Source of the DNA: Hedera helix
Lineage: Eukaryota > Streptophyta > Magnoliopsida > Apiales > Araliaceae
Length of the DNA: 64,000 nucleotides
Assembly: GCA_947179155.2 (NCBI GenBank)
Contig: OX359276.1
Span: 47,796,953-47,860,952, forward strand
Direction: 5' to 3'
In this document: piece by piece, positions 33,846 through 45,385 of the stretch
Layout: every line of letters starts with the position of its first letter
Position numbering within the stretch: the first letter of the stretch is position 1
Program-made: the position numbers and the translations under genes
The notes under the pieces: generated by a model
Database searches by the model: none
The model's input: the letters and a program-made list of their open reading frames with translations, nothing else
What the model was told of the DNA's origin: nothing

Positions 33846-35845
33846 CTATACGGGTTTAGTAGAGTTCCCAGACTTTCTCCTCAAAACTAAAATCCAAGTG
33901 ATTACCTCCAAAAATAGAGCAATCCCGCCCAAGGCACCAATGATACCTATGTAAGTTGATTTCCACTTCTTGTCAGGGTCCAAGATATCTAGACCTTTGA
34001 AGACATTGAGGATGCCAAGGATAGCGATGGTATAACCAACTCCATGGTGGTATATATTCCAGTAAAATCTGTGTTTGTGATCCTTCTTCGGCCTCAAGAA
34101 CAATGCAAAGATCTATAACAAAAGCCAAAACGAGAGCCCATTAGAAGCAAATCTCCATAGTCCATTCACCGACACATATAAACTGCGATCCATGCAATTT
34201 CTAATTATAAAGACACAAGACAAACTATCTATTTTTCATTATTAGTAAGATGAGGTGTGGTACATAGCATACACCACTTGATTGCTGAAAATGATTTCAG
34301 TTCTTATGAAGTTCAATTGAGAACTTCAGAAGACCAAATGGCAATGTGCCAAGCAAAACTATTACGTATAACAAAAAACAAAAGAATTTGCAATATTGAA
34401 CACAATATTGCTTAGACAAGAACAAGGGATTAAAATTAGCAATGCAAGACAAACATACCTGCACTGTTGCGAGAGAAAAGAGTGCAATCCCAATATTCCG
34501 GTGACCAGTATACTCAACCCCCTTAGATTGACTACCAAGCTTAAGACCAGTTCCCCAGCCAGCAACCCCAATAGCGTAGGCTGACGTCTGGCAGAATACA
34601 TGAAGATAAAACCATGCTGGATCAAACGACGGGAAAAATCTCATATACCGTGCAATGATGATTCCCATTGGAAATAAAGTCCCCCAACTCAAAGCATTTA
34701 GAATTCCATGAATCTGAAGCAAAATAAATTTTTTTTTAAGTATTTCCTTCTTTCTAGTCTCTAGATAACCCTACTATCATCACTAGTTTTTTTTAAAAAG
34801 AAGACACTTGTTTGAATTTGATGATGACCAAATTGTCCACGTCAATTCAAAATTGTACTTTTAGCTGAAAATTGATAATAAATTATAGTCGGTAATAAAC
34901 GGTATCAAATTTTCAATATTCGTTTGGAGCATTACACAACAAAGACTATGCCTTTCTAATGGACTTTCAAATTATAAACCCCTGAATAAGAAAATCAGAA
35001 GTTCAGACATTGTTGTTATATACAATTATACTAGGATAACACATCAAAAATTTCAACTTTTTGGCTGTTTAAGTCCCCAAAAACTTATTTTCAGATCAAT
35101 GTAATGTCAAATTAATGGAATAACATATACTAATAGTATAATCACAAATAAACAAATTAATAGAAACAAAATGGATGTCAAATTAATGGATTGACAGATA
35201 CTAAAGGCAGAGCAGAAAGCATACATTTTTCATTGTGAACCTGGAGTCGCCGCCGGTACCACCAGTTGTCTGTCCACTCAACAAATCTAGGGTTCCTTTA
35301 GAAATCAAATTCGCCGGCAGAAACGCATGCTTATCCGGCACACCACCGGTCACCGACGCCCCAACCTGCCACACATGATTCACCGTCGTATAATTCCAGT
35401 TCGCCGGAAACACCAGCGTGGCAAATATCTTCATTAATCCTTGGGAATACTCCGCACGGGTCTGAGTCACCTCAAAAGCCAATTTCGACTCGATAATCGG
35501 GCCGTAAGATTTTATAGCGTACGTTTTGACAATCATGGACCCGTCAGAGTCTTTGAAGCCGATTATAGATTGCGAACCGATCATTCCGGTGGCGGAGGGG
35601 TTAATAGCCCAGGCGACCCAGCCGTCGGGCGCGGCCGGAGAAGCGACGAAGGCGACGGAGAGAGAAGAATTGGCGGAATCATAGGTGTAGTGGAGGGAGG
35701 AGTTTAGCTGGAGCAAATCGGTACAGCGCTGGTAGAGTTGGTTGTTTGCGAACTTGTGTGAGGTACAGGAGGAGAGGGAATGTGAGGGTGAGATTAGCAA
35801 AGTAAGCGCCGTTAGAAGGAGGAGAGAGAATCTGAGAGGCGCCAT
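33846..35845 (-). CDS. Cytochrome b561 and DOMON domain-containing protein
   Basis: Three exons, 35845-35225, 34713-34459 and 34112-33846, all phase 0 with GT-AG borders, give about 380 residues, close to AT5G47530 and relatives (about 395). Residues 1-24 are a signal peptide. The DOMON domain (about 30-200) has the heme-ligand candidates in SATGMIGSQS and DKHAFL. Then comes the b561 core with five membrane spans and the four heme histidines in IHGILN, YLHVFCQ, GHRNIG and YWNIYHHGVGY. The tail is basic (RRKSG). Such proteins move electrons across the plasma membrane, probably from ascorbate, with the DOMON heme outside. A TATAAA-like sequence lies near 35940, about 95 bp upstream of the ATG. 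The gene is inverted relative to the AIR12-like gene. Confidence 0.92.
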
Positions 35846-37178
35846 TGATGGAGGCCCTCAGCAGTGTGTGTTTGTGCGAGAGAGATAAAGAGGGAAAATT
35901 TAGAGAGGGAGAAAATAAAGTAACGGTTAAAGTTGAGTTTATAAACACAGAGTATGAAAGTAGGAAAGAGAAAACCGGTATCGGAAATGGACTAGTGCTA
36001 TAATATAAATATAAATTAATTTATATTTTGCTCTATTATATACCTTTTAAATATTAATTATAATTTTTTTAATCACACACGCATAGCATCGTTTAGATAA
36101 ACCAATTTTTTTTTTTTTTTTTATCAAGTATGACTTCCTACGGTTTTTGATTTAATTATTAATGTATTTCATTATCATTTACTGTACGTATATATATATA
36201 TATTTTTATGCTGCGGTTTTTGCTTTAAATAGCGTCCTATCTATATCAATGTCATAATATCTGAATACTAACTACTTTTTGCTATTATTAAATATTAGTA
36301 TATATATATATATATACACGCGTGTTGTATAACAGAACACTGAGCTTCCTTCTTTAAAATTAACAACATTAATAAAGCTAAAGCAAGCAGGTTAGAGAAA
36401 AATGTTTTTCTTGAGTGGTCTTGCTCATGACTCATGAGATAGAAATTGGTTAATACAAATTCATGAAAAACATATGATGAAAAAAGACAAGCATAATGTA
36501 TTAGTTTTTTTTACGTATATTAAAATTTATCTGACATAATATGCCGTATTAAAATATAAATTTCTTACAAATTTATTTTTAGTTAAATTTAAAATAAAAT
36601 ATTTCTTTTGTTAAAAAATATAAGATTATTTTGACGTTTTGAATTCAATTAAAAAAAATTAATTCAAAATTGACATAACATTTTTTTTAATATTAATCAA
36701 TGTAACGATTACTCTTAATTTCATACTAATTTATAATGAAATATCTCAATTTTTAGCCACCCTTTTTCCAAACCCTCTCCAAGTATATTATCTCACCTTG
36801 CATAATAAGGATAATTCATTCCTAGGCGAAAAACAGAATGATCACATTGGCTGTATAGATAGATCTGTCTTGCCAGAAAAGCAAGGGCAGCTCATTCATT
36901 CCTCTTTCTTTCGAGCAAGGATTTTGGCATAACAACGTATTAGTATTAGCAACGATGGCACCTACAAAATAAATCCCTTGGAACTTTAAATAACAAAAAC
37001 ATCTCTTACATTTATTTCTCAAATTAATCCTCCATGCTTTCATGAGGAAAACCAACAAAATCAAAAATCAAATCAACTAGAAATAATTCTACAAAAAAGA
37101 CTCCTCAAAAGGGAAGTTAACTACAGAAAGAAAGAGTATGAAAACCTACAAAATGAGTATCAGGTACATGAAATCATT
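35846..37178. other. Spacer and 3' flank of the Rab gene
   Basis: Left part is the promoter of the b561 gene, with short (TA)n runs at about 36190 and 36300. 36830-37178 probably contains 3' UTR of the Rab exon. No other gene seen. Confidence 0.4.
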
Positions 37179-37492
37179 TTATCTGGAACAGCAAGCACTC
37201 CAATTCTGCTTAGAGCCTGACCCGTTGTTGACAAGGGTAACCTGGTTCACAGACAATTCGGCCTTGTAAGAGTCCGAGTTTAGGACTTTCCTGCTAATAT
37301 TGTTGTAGATTGCACGAATAACAATCTCAAAAGCACTGTTAACCTTAGTAGAATCTAAAGCAGATGTCTCGATGAAGAATAGTCCTTCCTCTTCCGCTAG
37401 GTTTTTCCCCTCCTCCACACTTACATCCCTAATATTTTCCAAATCACACTTATTCCCTACAAGCATTCTCGCCACAGTAGTATCACAATGAG
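37179..37492 (-). CDS. RABA5B: Rab GTPase RABA5b-like, 3' exon only
   Basis: One exon on the minus strand, with acceptor CATGCAG before 37492 (phase 1), encodes about 104 residues: HCDTTVARMLVGNKCDLENI with the NKxD guanine-specificity motif, ETSAL (the SAL/SAK box), RKVLNSDSYKAEL, and a C-terminal ACCSR with paired cysteines for geranylgeranylation. This is the C-terminal half of a RabA5-type GTPase, regulators of trans-Golgi/endosome traffic. The 5' exon with the P-loop, switch I and switch II was not found in the 3.6 kb up to the next spacer ORF, although the exon itself is intact. Either the intron is very long, the 5' exon is too diverged for me to see, or the gene is truncated. The position next to AIR12 and NS2 genes supports RABA5b identity. 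Confidence 0.75.
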
Positions 37493-39140
37493 CTGCATGG
37501 TGATTCCAACAAGAACTAATTAATTAATAGCAAAACAAAAAGATATGAACGGTAAATCCAATGTGTGAATGTGGAAACAACAAATAGAGAACACCAAAAA
37601 CTACTCGCTCTGAGGTCTGAGCCAAATTGAGTATCAGGGTCAGTATGAGACAATTTGAGAAAACACTAAATTGACCGACCTGTTCCTCTTATAGCCCCAG
37701 TCCCCTACAGTGTTGAATTTGCAAGGCCAATATAGAAGACTTCACATACTTTAGCCTTCTTCTAATTTTTGGTTGAAACGGCTTTGTTGGGAATTTATAT
37801 TATAAATACAAAGGTTTTTTTAAAGTGAAAAATAAACTACGTTCCAAAAAGCTAAAAACAACACTCAATTTGGGATGGAGATGGTAGAAAATCAATGTAA
37901 GTACTGCAAATAAGAAATAAATCAAGCTGTAAAACATATGTATATACATACACGTATATCTATGAACATGTAACAAACTAGAACCTTGGAAGAGATCTAG
38001 TAAGTAATAACGACATTAATGATCGATTCTGAATTATATGCATGAAATTCAGTAGGATTGAAAGTTTATGCTGAATACCGATCCTCAGGGCATGGTTAGA
38101 ATAACTTGTAGAACATTCATTTAATTTGGCAGATGTAAAAAAATAAAAATAAAAAAGTGAATAAAAAAAGATTATATGCAAGAAAAGTTAAAACAGAAAT
38201 AAGCTTTTGAGATTTTTTTGAGCGTATGTGAACTAGGTGTTCTTAGCTCCTACGAAACAGCCAACCATTTTGATCGCTCCATCAAAACCAATAAAAGACA
38301 TTTTTGCCCAAACCTTCAAAGTTTTCACAAACATTTGGAATTTTCTATCACTGAAGCTACTAGTTGTAACCTCACTTTTTCTACATTGATTATTGACTTG
38401 AATGATCCAGTATTAAGTTATAGCCAGATTCTTATCTATTAGCACAGTTACATGTGTGCTAATGCTTTCAGTCAAAATGTTGGTCGTCTGATCATACAAA
38501 AATCAAATTAAATAATGTTTTAGAATCCATTGGTAATTTGAGTTCATATTATTTGGGATCATGACGTTCAGAAAAGAAAGTAGTCGCTCAAACAGGTTAT
38601 AACTATGAATGTTTGTCATTCTAGGCAGCGTGTGGTTGTGTCTTTTGGAGTTCAATATGTTGAAGACTTCAACCCCATATCTAATAAACAGTGACTTAAT
38701 AAAATGTGTATGCCCCTCCGTGCATATGTAAGGTCGATGTGTTAATTAAGAGACTGGTCTATGTGAAAACAATCATAGGACGCATAGATCGGATATTCAT
38801 ATGCAGTAGAGATAGACCGGTAAAGGGCCACTTTTTCCTTTTCTTCTAAATGATGCATATTGGAAATCTATATACACACTTGAAACCAAACTATAAAACA
38901 TTACGCATATTGCGGTTGGTAATTGTAACAAAATGGAGTAAAAATTGACAAAGAAACATTTCCTTGCCTATAACCAACAGAGTCTTCTTATTCATTATTT
39001 TGGGATTCAATGAATCACTTGTGATACAGGTATGAACTCTTTCAACCTTATGGCAACAAAAAGAGGTAATTGTTTCGATAAGGAGCAGCCCCTTTCCAAT
39101 TAAAATTTATTTGATCCTTTATGAATGTCTGAAATTGGAG
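37493..39140. other. Region upstream of the Rab exon, no 5' exon found
   Basis: Searched by eye on the minus strand for the Rab P-loop (GDSAVGKS), GVEFQT and WDTAGQE coding phrases; none seen. AT-rich, no other gene. Confidence 0.4.
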
Positions 39141-39304
39141 AAATTATTCCATGCCCCTGGGGCATGGATGAACAGTTTGCTCCCCCTCTCGCATGAGGGT
39201 GAGGACCACGCGTTGTGGCACGGATCCCAACACGCGTGGTCCCCACCCTCATGTGAGAGGGGGGAGCAAACTATTCATCCTGCCCCAAGTGCATATAATA
39301 ATTT
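39141..39304. mobile_element. Near-perfect hairpin MITE
   Basis: A GC-rich palindrome of about 160 bp. Left arm phrases such as GGGGCATGGATGAACAGTTT, CATGAGGGTGAGGACCACGC recur as reverse complement in the right arm with only a few mismatches. The short loop is around TGGCACGGATCCCA (39217-39230). Flanking AAATTATT/AATAATTT extends the pairing. The compact hairpin and unusual composition fit a MITE. If transcribed it would fold into a long stem able to feed small-RNA pathways. Confidence 0.75.
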
Positions 39305-41110
39305 TTCCTGAAATTGACAGACACGGATTCCCAATTTACTGTTAATCACACTGTTGAAGTGATAAGATGCACTAAAGTTTTTATTTTATTGATTTATTTA
39401 CAAAGTTTTTAATTCAAAGTTTGACATTCATTTGACATCTAATGTCGGAGCAGAGGAATTATATTGGGAAAGATAAATCCAATTCCAAAGGATTGAATTT
39501 GGAAACATTAATTCATAGAGGAGAGCAAGAACAAACAGACTTAAATAGCTATTTTCCATCAAGTTACCAAATCCACTAAAAATCCACAAACAACTTGAGG
39601 TTTCAAACTTCTCACAGAGCCATCAGTGGTTAAAGTATTCATCAGCTGAAACAAATCGCATAACTGAGAACTAAAAAGAAAATCACCCATATAGCTCTGA
39701 ATTTCAAAAACCCATAAAATATAAAAATTTGGGCATCCCTTAAATTGAAAGAAAATATCAAAGGGCGGGCCTAACAGATATGTTAAAAAGGAAAAGCATA
39801 CGAGCAAAAACATACTATTTACTTATCACCAAAAATATGAAATAATCTTGGGGTTGGGTTTCTCTTAGTGCCGTGAAGTCAGCAGAGACTAACAGCGTAA
39901 TTAGCGGACAGGTGTACTTTTGCACCGGATAAATTTACGTATAGAATATTTAAATATTATATTTATTTTAATTATTAAAAAAATAAATTTATAAACACAA
40001 TAATAAAATATAACACCAAATATAATATTAATTTTAATTATTAAAAAATAAGATCTGACACAAAAATTTATATCAAATTATACTTTTTAATGATTAAAAT
40101 AAATACAGTGTTTAATATTATATTTGGTTATTTATGTATGTAGTGCTGTCCCCGTTAAAAGGTAAGATATAACATAAATTTTAATATTATATTTTATTTT
40201 TTAATAATTAAAATAAATATAATATTTAAATATTATATTTGAATATTGTGTAATTATACTCATTTTTTGCATTTCTTTTTATGTTCTTGGACAAATGATC
40301 ACATCTTCTTAGTACATGTGATGCCATGCGCACACAAAAAAAAAACTTCTCTTATTATATTTTAACTAGTCATCCTGATACGTTGTATGTGTAATTATTT
40401 TAAGAATATTATAATATTTTTTAAAAATTTTGGACAATAAAATTAAAAGGAATAAAATCATAAAGCCGTCAAATTTATAGAGGTAAAAGGGAAAAAGGAT
40501 TTGTGACATAATTTCAAGACAGGTGATAGCATCTCCTTCTTTTTATAAAATAGATGATAGAAATTTAAAATTTTATATCTAATTTCCTAAAAAGAAATCA
40601 ACAAGAAAGTGTAAAGTAGCCAGTTCGAATCATACTGGGACACATTTTGTACAACACCTTTAGTCAACAAGTTACTATTTGCAAAGGGAGTATTTCAATT
40701 TGGATTATGAGCAGTTTTTAGAGTCGATTCATCTCTCTCAGTCCATTTAGAGATTCAACACTTGAGATATATATATATATATATATAAAAGAAACTCCTT
40801 TTGATCCAGGTCATCAGATCTCCTAATGGACGGAGAGAGGGGCTGACCTTGGTGGAAAATGCTCCATAGTGAGTGTATATACATATATTTGTACAAGAGG
40901 GATGGTTGAATTTGTGAGCACTGTCAACCACAACTTTATTTAATTGTCCCGTATAACAAGACTTGAGCAAAGTAAAATAAAGACTCATGAAAGGAACAGA
41001 CACGGCTTTAATCAGTCAGCCAAACTCTTAAAACAATTGAGTTGTACATGTAATAACTTGCGATAAAATATTGTGATTTTAATTGTGATTAGATACAATG
41101 ACGTACAAAT
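39305..41110. other. AT-rich spacer
   Basis: No recognisable gene. A (TA)n run at 40769-40788 and several ATATTTAAATATTATATTT-like inverted phrases between 39930 and 40250 suggest a degenerate inverted-repeat element, without clear ends. Confidence 0.35.
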
Positions 41111-41116
41111 ACCTAC

Positions 41117-41464
41117 ATGATTAATTTATCAATGTGTTTATTCTTAACAAAGTTTACAACTTTTTTTGATGAAAGATATATTATTTTTCAAAATGGAGAG
41201 TATTGCTCAAGGCTTTGTGATACCCTTTCTCAAAATGGTCCTTCCTCTTTAATGGAAGTTCACGTGCTATCTAATCTACCTATGAATCCCTCCTACTCAT
41301 TCAAAGTCGTAGCAAATTGGGCTGCGGGTCCAGGCAACTATACGAATGCTAATATTTTGGTGCTGGACCAAGAAAATCATGCTCTTCCAGAAGCAATCCC
41401 CATTTTTATTCCACTGAATTCCAACATTGTGGCTGGTGGGTCAAGGTGCCAAACAAGTCAATAA
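41117..41464 (+). other. Unrecognised open reading frame, 115 codons
   Basis: The open frame has coding-like composition in its second half (MEVHVLSNLPM, SYSFKVVANWAAGPG, ALPEAIPIFIPL), ending 276 bp before the DUF26 gene. I do not recognise it with confidence. The YSFKVVAN...IFIPL spacing weakly recalls a LysM repeat, but the key residues are not clear. It may be an exon fragment of a larger gene or chance. Confidence 0.25.
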
Positions 41465-41716
41465 AATCCGCAATGCTACTCCCACTTCAAATCCCCTCTC
41501 TTTGCGTCTCATAAAAAAAATCTCATTTACAAACATTAAAGATACATTTTTTTCGTGATTACCCCTAAATATAATAAGTTGCTAGCAGCGATGATATGGT
41601 AACTTGAGGATATCGTATTATTTTATAAAACTATCAATAAAAGAGGGCTCTCCGTGTATTTCTCTTTGACAAATGCGACTCTTTTTGTGGAACTAAGGGA
41701 GTATCAAGAATAAACT

Positions 41717-41723
41717 TATATAA
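41717..41723 (+). promoter_or_regulatory. TATA box of DUF26 gene
   Basis: TATATAA lies 18-24 bp before the first ATG (41741) and 33-39 bp before the second (41756). With usual TATA-to-start-site spacing, the transcript would begin close to or after the first ATG, favouring the second Met as the real start. Confidence 0.5.
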
Positions 41724-41740
41724 GAAAGCTTAGTTGAAGA

Positions 41741-42541
41741 ATGCAGGGAAAACATATGGATTTGTTATACCATCTTACTCTCTTATTGTTTCTTTGTATT
41801 TGCAGTGCTTCAGAATCTGCTGATCCCACTGGCGAGTTTTGCAATAAAGACACAAATATAAGTAGCTCAAGAGTATCAGCAAATATAAATAGCTTGTTGG
41901 CTGAACTTGTTCAAACTAGTGCCAAAAATGGCTTTAGTGCTACATCCTTCGGCAAAGCTGAAAACCAAGTCTATGGCCTAGCACAGTGCAGGGGAGATGT
42001 GAGCAGCAAAGACTGCTCGGATTGCATTCAAGATGCATCAAAAGAAATCCGTAAACGTTGTCCAAACCAAGCCGATGCCAGGATTTGGTACGAGTATTGC
42101 TTCCTAAGGTATGACACAAAGGATTTTCGTGGCGAAGTTGACACGAGCATTGGAACTTTATACGCCAACGTTGAGAATGTAAAAGATCCTGAAGATTTTA
42201 AGAAAAAATTAGGTTCTTTGATTGATAAGATAAGTTCAGAGGCTAACATTCCTAGTAATAAAGGGCTTGGAAAAGGAGATTCTAAACTATCACAATTTGT
42301 GACACTTTATGCCTTGGTGCAGTGTACAAGGGACTTGTCGCAGCTCGACTGCGCTCAGTGCCTGGCCATTGCCATTGCCAACTTTGAAAATTTTTGTAAC
42401 AACAAAAAGGGCTGTCGAGTTCTATATAGCAGTTGTTATGTCCGGTATGAACTATATCCTTTTTACTTTCCTCTTGAATCGCAGAATTCCTTGGTGAATG
42501 CTTCAACAGCCTATTATGTATCTGTAATTTCTAAGCCTTAA
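41741..42541 (+). CDS. Cysteine-rich repeat secretory protein (DUF26)
   Basis: A single exon of 266 codons. If translation begins at the second Met (41756), the protein opens with a classic signal peptide (MDLLYHLTLLLFLCICSAS). Two DUF26 (Gnk2/stress-antifungal) domains follow, each with the C-x8-C-x2-C core: CRGDVSSKDCSDC in the first and CTRDLSQLDCAQC in the second. Additional conserved cysteines lie in YEYCFLRY and YSSCYVRY. There is no transmembrane segment or kinase, so it is a secreted CRRSP of the CRRSP38/55 type and not a receptor kinase. DUF26 proteins act in the apoplast or at plasmodesmata; some bind carbohydrates. The ligand cannot be predicted here. Frame intact, length typical. 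Confidence 0.9.
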   Translation: MQGKHMDLLYHLTLLLFLCICSASESADPTGEFCNKDTNISSSRVSANINSLLAELVQTSAKNGFSATSFGKAENQVYGLAQCRGDVSSKDCSDCIQDASKEIRKRCPNQADARIWYEYCFLRYDTKDFRGEVDTSIGTLYANVENVKDPEDFKKKLGSLIDKISSEANIPSNKGLGKGDSKLSQFVTLYALVQCTRDLSQLDCAQCLAIAIANFENFCNNKKGCRVLYSSCYVRYELYPFYFPLESQNSLVNASTAYYVSVISKP

Positions 42542-42716
42542 TTAATCTGTCAAGCCATGTAATTTGAATCTCAAAATAATGCAGAAATTTCTCTATTATT
42601 TCCCTTTAATTTAGACAATTTACTTTCTTGTGTATCTACAAGTATGCATTTGAAGCAAATATACGCTGTCAACCACAAATGTTATCATCAAGTGTTTATT
42701 TTTGCCAGAAACTTGA

Positions 42717-45385
42717 TCAGTTATAGGCTTTGCCACAACTTCGGGGAAAAGGGACAGCATCTCTGACATCATTGAGGCCTGTGGCATAGAGAACCAGGAG
42801 GTCGAATACGAGACTAAAGCCAGAGTGTTTGGCAGTTCCATGCCTGCTAATATCTAAGTACCACTGATATTGGTGCTTCGGCAGGCTCAATTCCTCGATC
42901 CTGCAATTTTTAACACAAAATCGGTTAAAATATGAAAGCCTTGTGCTAGCTCTTTCTGTTAGAAATATGTAACAACTTCATGCCACTAGACTGCACCTAG
43001 ACACACCATTTAAGTTGCAAAAAAGATGAACCACAAAAAGGTAAAATTACTTCTAATATTGATTACCTTGAATTTAACATATTTGAGCGTTCCTCATTTT
43101 GGCTACCTCTAATCAGAGCCCCCACCTGCAAATATATGCCCTTTAGTTCGATAACCATGGAAACTGAAGTCTAGAATAAAGTGGTTTAAGCTTACCTTTG
43201 GTACAACCACATCGAATGCTGCAACTGTTTTCCCATCATCATTCAGGCGCACATAAAATGGTTTAAGTTCCTTTGGGTAATTGTATATAATCACTGGCCT
43301 TTTGTAGATTTCGTCAGCCAAATAGCTGCCATCAACAAGAGATTCGATTATAATCTGACCTTCTAATATAAATGTATCTATATTGCAGACTATAACTGTA
43401 GCTTGTTCATACCATTCATGCTGTTCACTTAAAGGAGTACCCTTCTCAATATTTACATCAAATTTCTTAGCTGCGACCTGATTGGAAACAGTAAAAGCTA
43501 TATACATGAGGATGTCCACTAAAAATTTGGAACGAGTCCAGGGAACACATAGTAAAATGATGGAAGTGTTATTCATTTCCTTTCAAATATCACCTGCTTC
43601 AGAACATCCACAGCTTCTGCATAGGAGATCTTTTCAAATGAACCTGAGGTCAGTAATTGAAGGCGATCCACAATAGTATTGTCTATTCGTTTTGAAACAA
43701 AGGCCAAATCTTCAAAACAATGTTCCAAAACCCATGTACAAAGGAACTTCAAAAGGTCATCTGCACAATTCATGGCATCCTGGCAATTCCACAGATAGTA
43801 ATTGCAAAACAAAAATACAATATCAATGGCCATTTCATGACATATTAAACAATGAACAAAAAAAAATAAAAAAATCTTGGATGAAAAACATCTAGAAATA
43901 AAAGTACCTCTAATTGAGAGAAGGCCATTTCTAGCTCGACCAAAGACATCTCTGCTAAGAACTTTTTGGACTCTGATCTTTCTGCGCGGAATCTAGGTCC
44001 AAAGGAGTAAACATTACCAAGTGCACATGCATAGCTCCCCAAATGAAGGCGGCCAGAAACAGTTAAATAAGTTTGTCTAGAAAAGAAATCTTCAGAGAAC
44101 TTAAATGTATCGGCCTTAACATAAGTATGATCAGACTTTGATTTGTCTCTTGCTTCCAACTGTAATGCCAGTTCATTTGTTTTACGGAGATCCTGAAGTG
44201 CAGCAGCCAATGCTTCCTTGTTGCTATCAGTCCTTTTAAGTTCTTCGACTTGTTTACTTTTCTCTGCAATAGAAGCCCTGACAGATTCAAGGCTAACGCC
44301 TTCCGTATCATCCATGGTAATGGGTTTCTCCTCCATAGGTTTCTGTCCCAAAAGGGTTGTCACTTGAAATTTCTCACTTGATCCTTCACAATCTGTGGTA
44401 GTAATAACAGGAACCTGCACACAGAGGAATCCTTGGTTCTGGAAGAAGGTGTGAGTTGCATGAGTCAGTGCATTACGGATTCTCATAACCGATGCCACCT
44501 ACATAACATTCAACATTTCAATGAAAGGGTACATGTCACAAAATTTGGTTAGTCCTGTTGAGTTTTGATAAACTAAGGCAATTGGATTATCACACAAAAT
44601 GCTTATGTACACCAAAGAAAAGAGATGTGGAACTGCAGGAGATTAATGAAATTACCGTAGTACTTCTAGGTCTAAATTGCGCGCAATCCCTCAATGAATC
44701 CAAAGGTATACGCTTCTTTGATAACGGATATGTATCTTGATCTACCATCCCTAGATGTAGAATTTTATCTGCTTTGAGCTCAATAATGTTTTTTCCTTGC
44801 ACTGATGGCTGCTGCAATATGCCTTCAGCCAGTATACATGTTCCGGTAGGCAGGATCTGGCTTGGAGAGACTATAGATGACTCCACTAAAATCTGGAGCA
44901 CAATATTAACCAATCAACCAATTTGAATATTAATCCCAAAGAAAATGTCCAAACATTTAATGGGTTTGATAAAAAAAAAGATATTGAGAATTTACCTGAA
45001 GACTTGGCACACAAGAACCATCACTGAGTTGCAGAATTGAAACTGAAGGTGTTGGGGGCTTAGGGGTCTTATCGCGAACACCGTAGGTATGTCCCCCAAA
45101 AACTTTGAAAATTTGTCTAAAAAATGGTATGCGGGATTGAATGACTTCCACACATGTCACATCTTGTGGAGCATCTGGTAGAGCCACATGATCTGAAGTC
45201 GGAAGGGGCTCTTTTCTGAGTTCCTTGGAGGACTTAACCCAGCCTCCGATGACAATTCTGTCACCAACCAAGCCCAGCCCGTTATCGCTCCGACTCAAAA
45301 TGGTTTTCAAGATTACCCTGTTGGAGTATATTGAAAGGGTCACTGGCATTTTAGGCACAACTTGTTCTTGTTGATCAGAGGCCAT
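42717..45385 (-). CDS. NS2: Asparagine-tRNA ligase, cytoplasmic 2-like, with degenerate motifs
   Basis: Seven exons (45385-44996, 44892-44656, 44498-43908, 43779-43594, 43477-43196, 43125-43067, 42900-42717), all GT-AG, phases consistent, give 642 residues; I recall Arabidopsis NS2 as about the same size. The N-terminal part has the anticodon-binding OB fold (IVIGGWVKSSKELRKEP). Class II motif 1 is RIRNALTHATHTFF (215-228). A charged helical insert (about 265-330), similar to WHEP-type inserts, follows. Motif 2 is FRAERSESKKFLAEM with Arg380 kept, but the usual SRHL is SKKFL. Motif 3 should read like GFER; here it is VFDL (613-616), losing the normally invariant ATP-binding Arg, although RDAVPFPRS is present. 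The frame is fully open, so it is expressed-looking but may be catalytically impaired or have another role. NS1-type enzymes would supply Asn-tRNA. Confidence 0.88.

Noticed and set aside
40620..40650. tRNA B-box-like phrase AGTTCGAATCATACTGGG
   Set aside because: No matching acceptor, D or anticodon arms upstream; at most a SINE relic.
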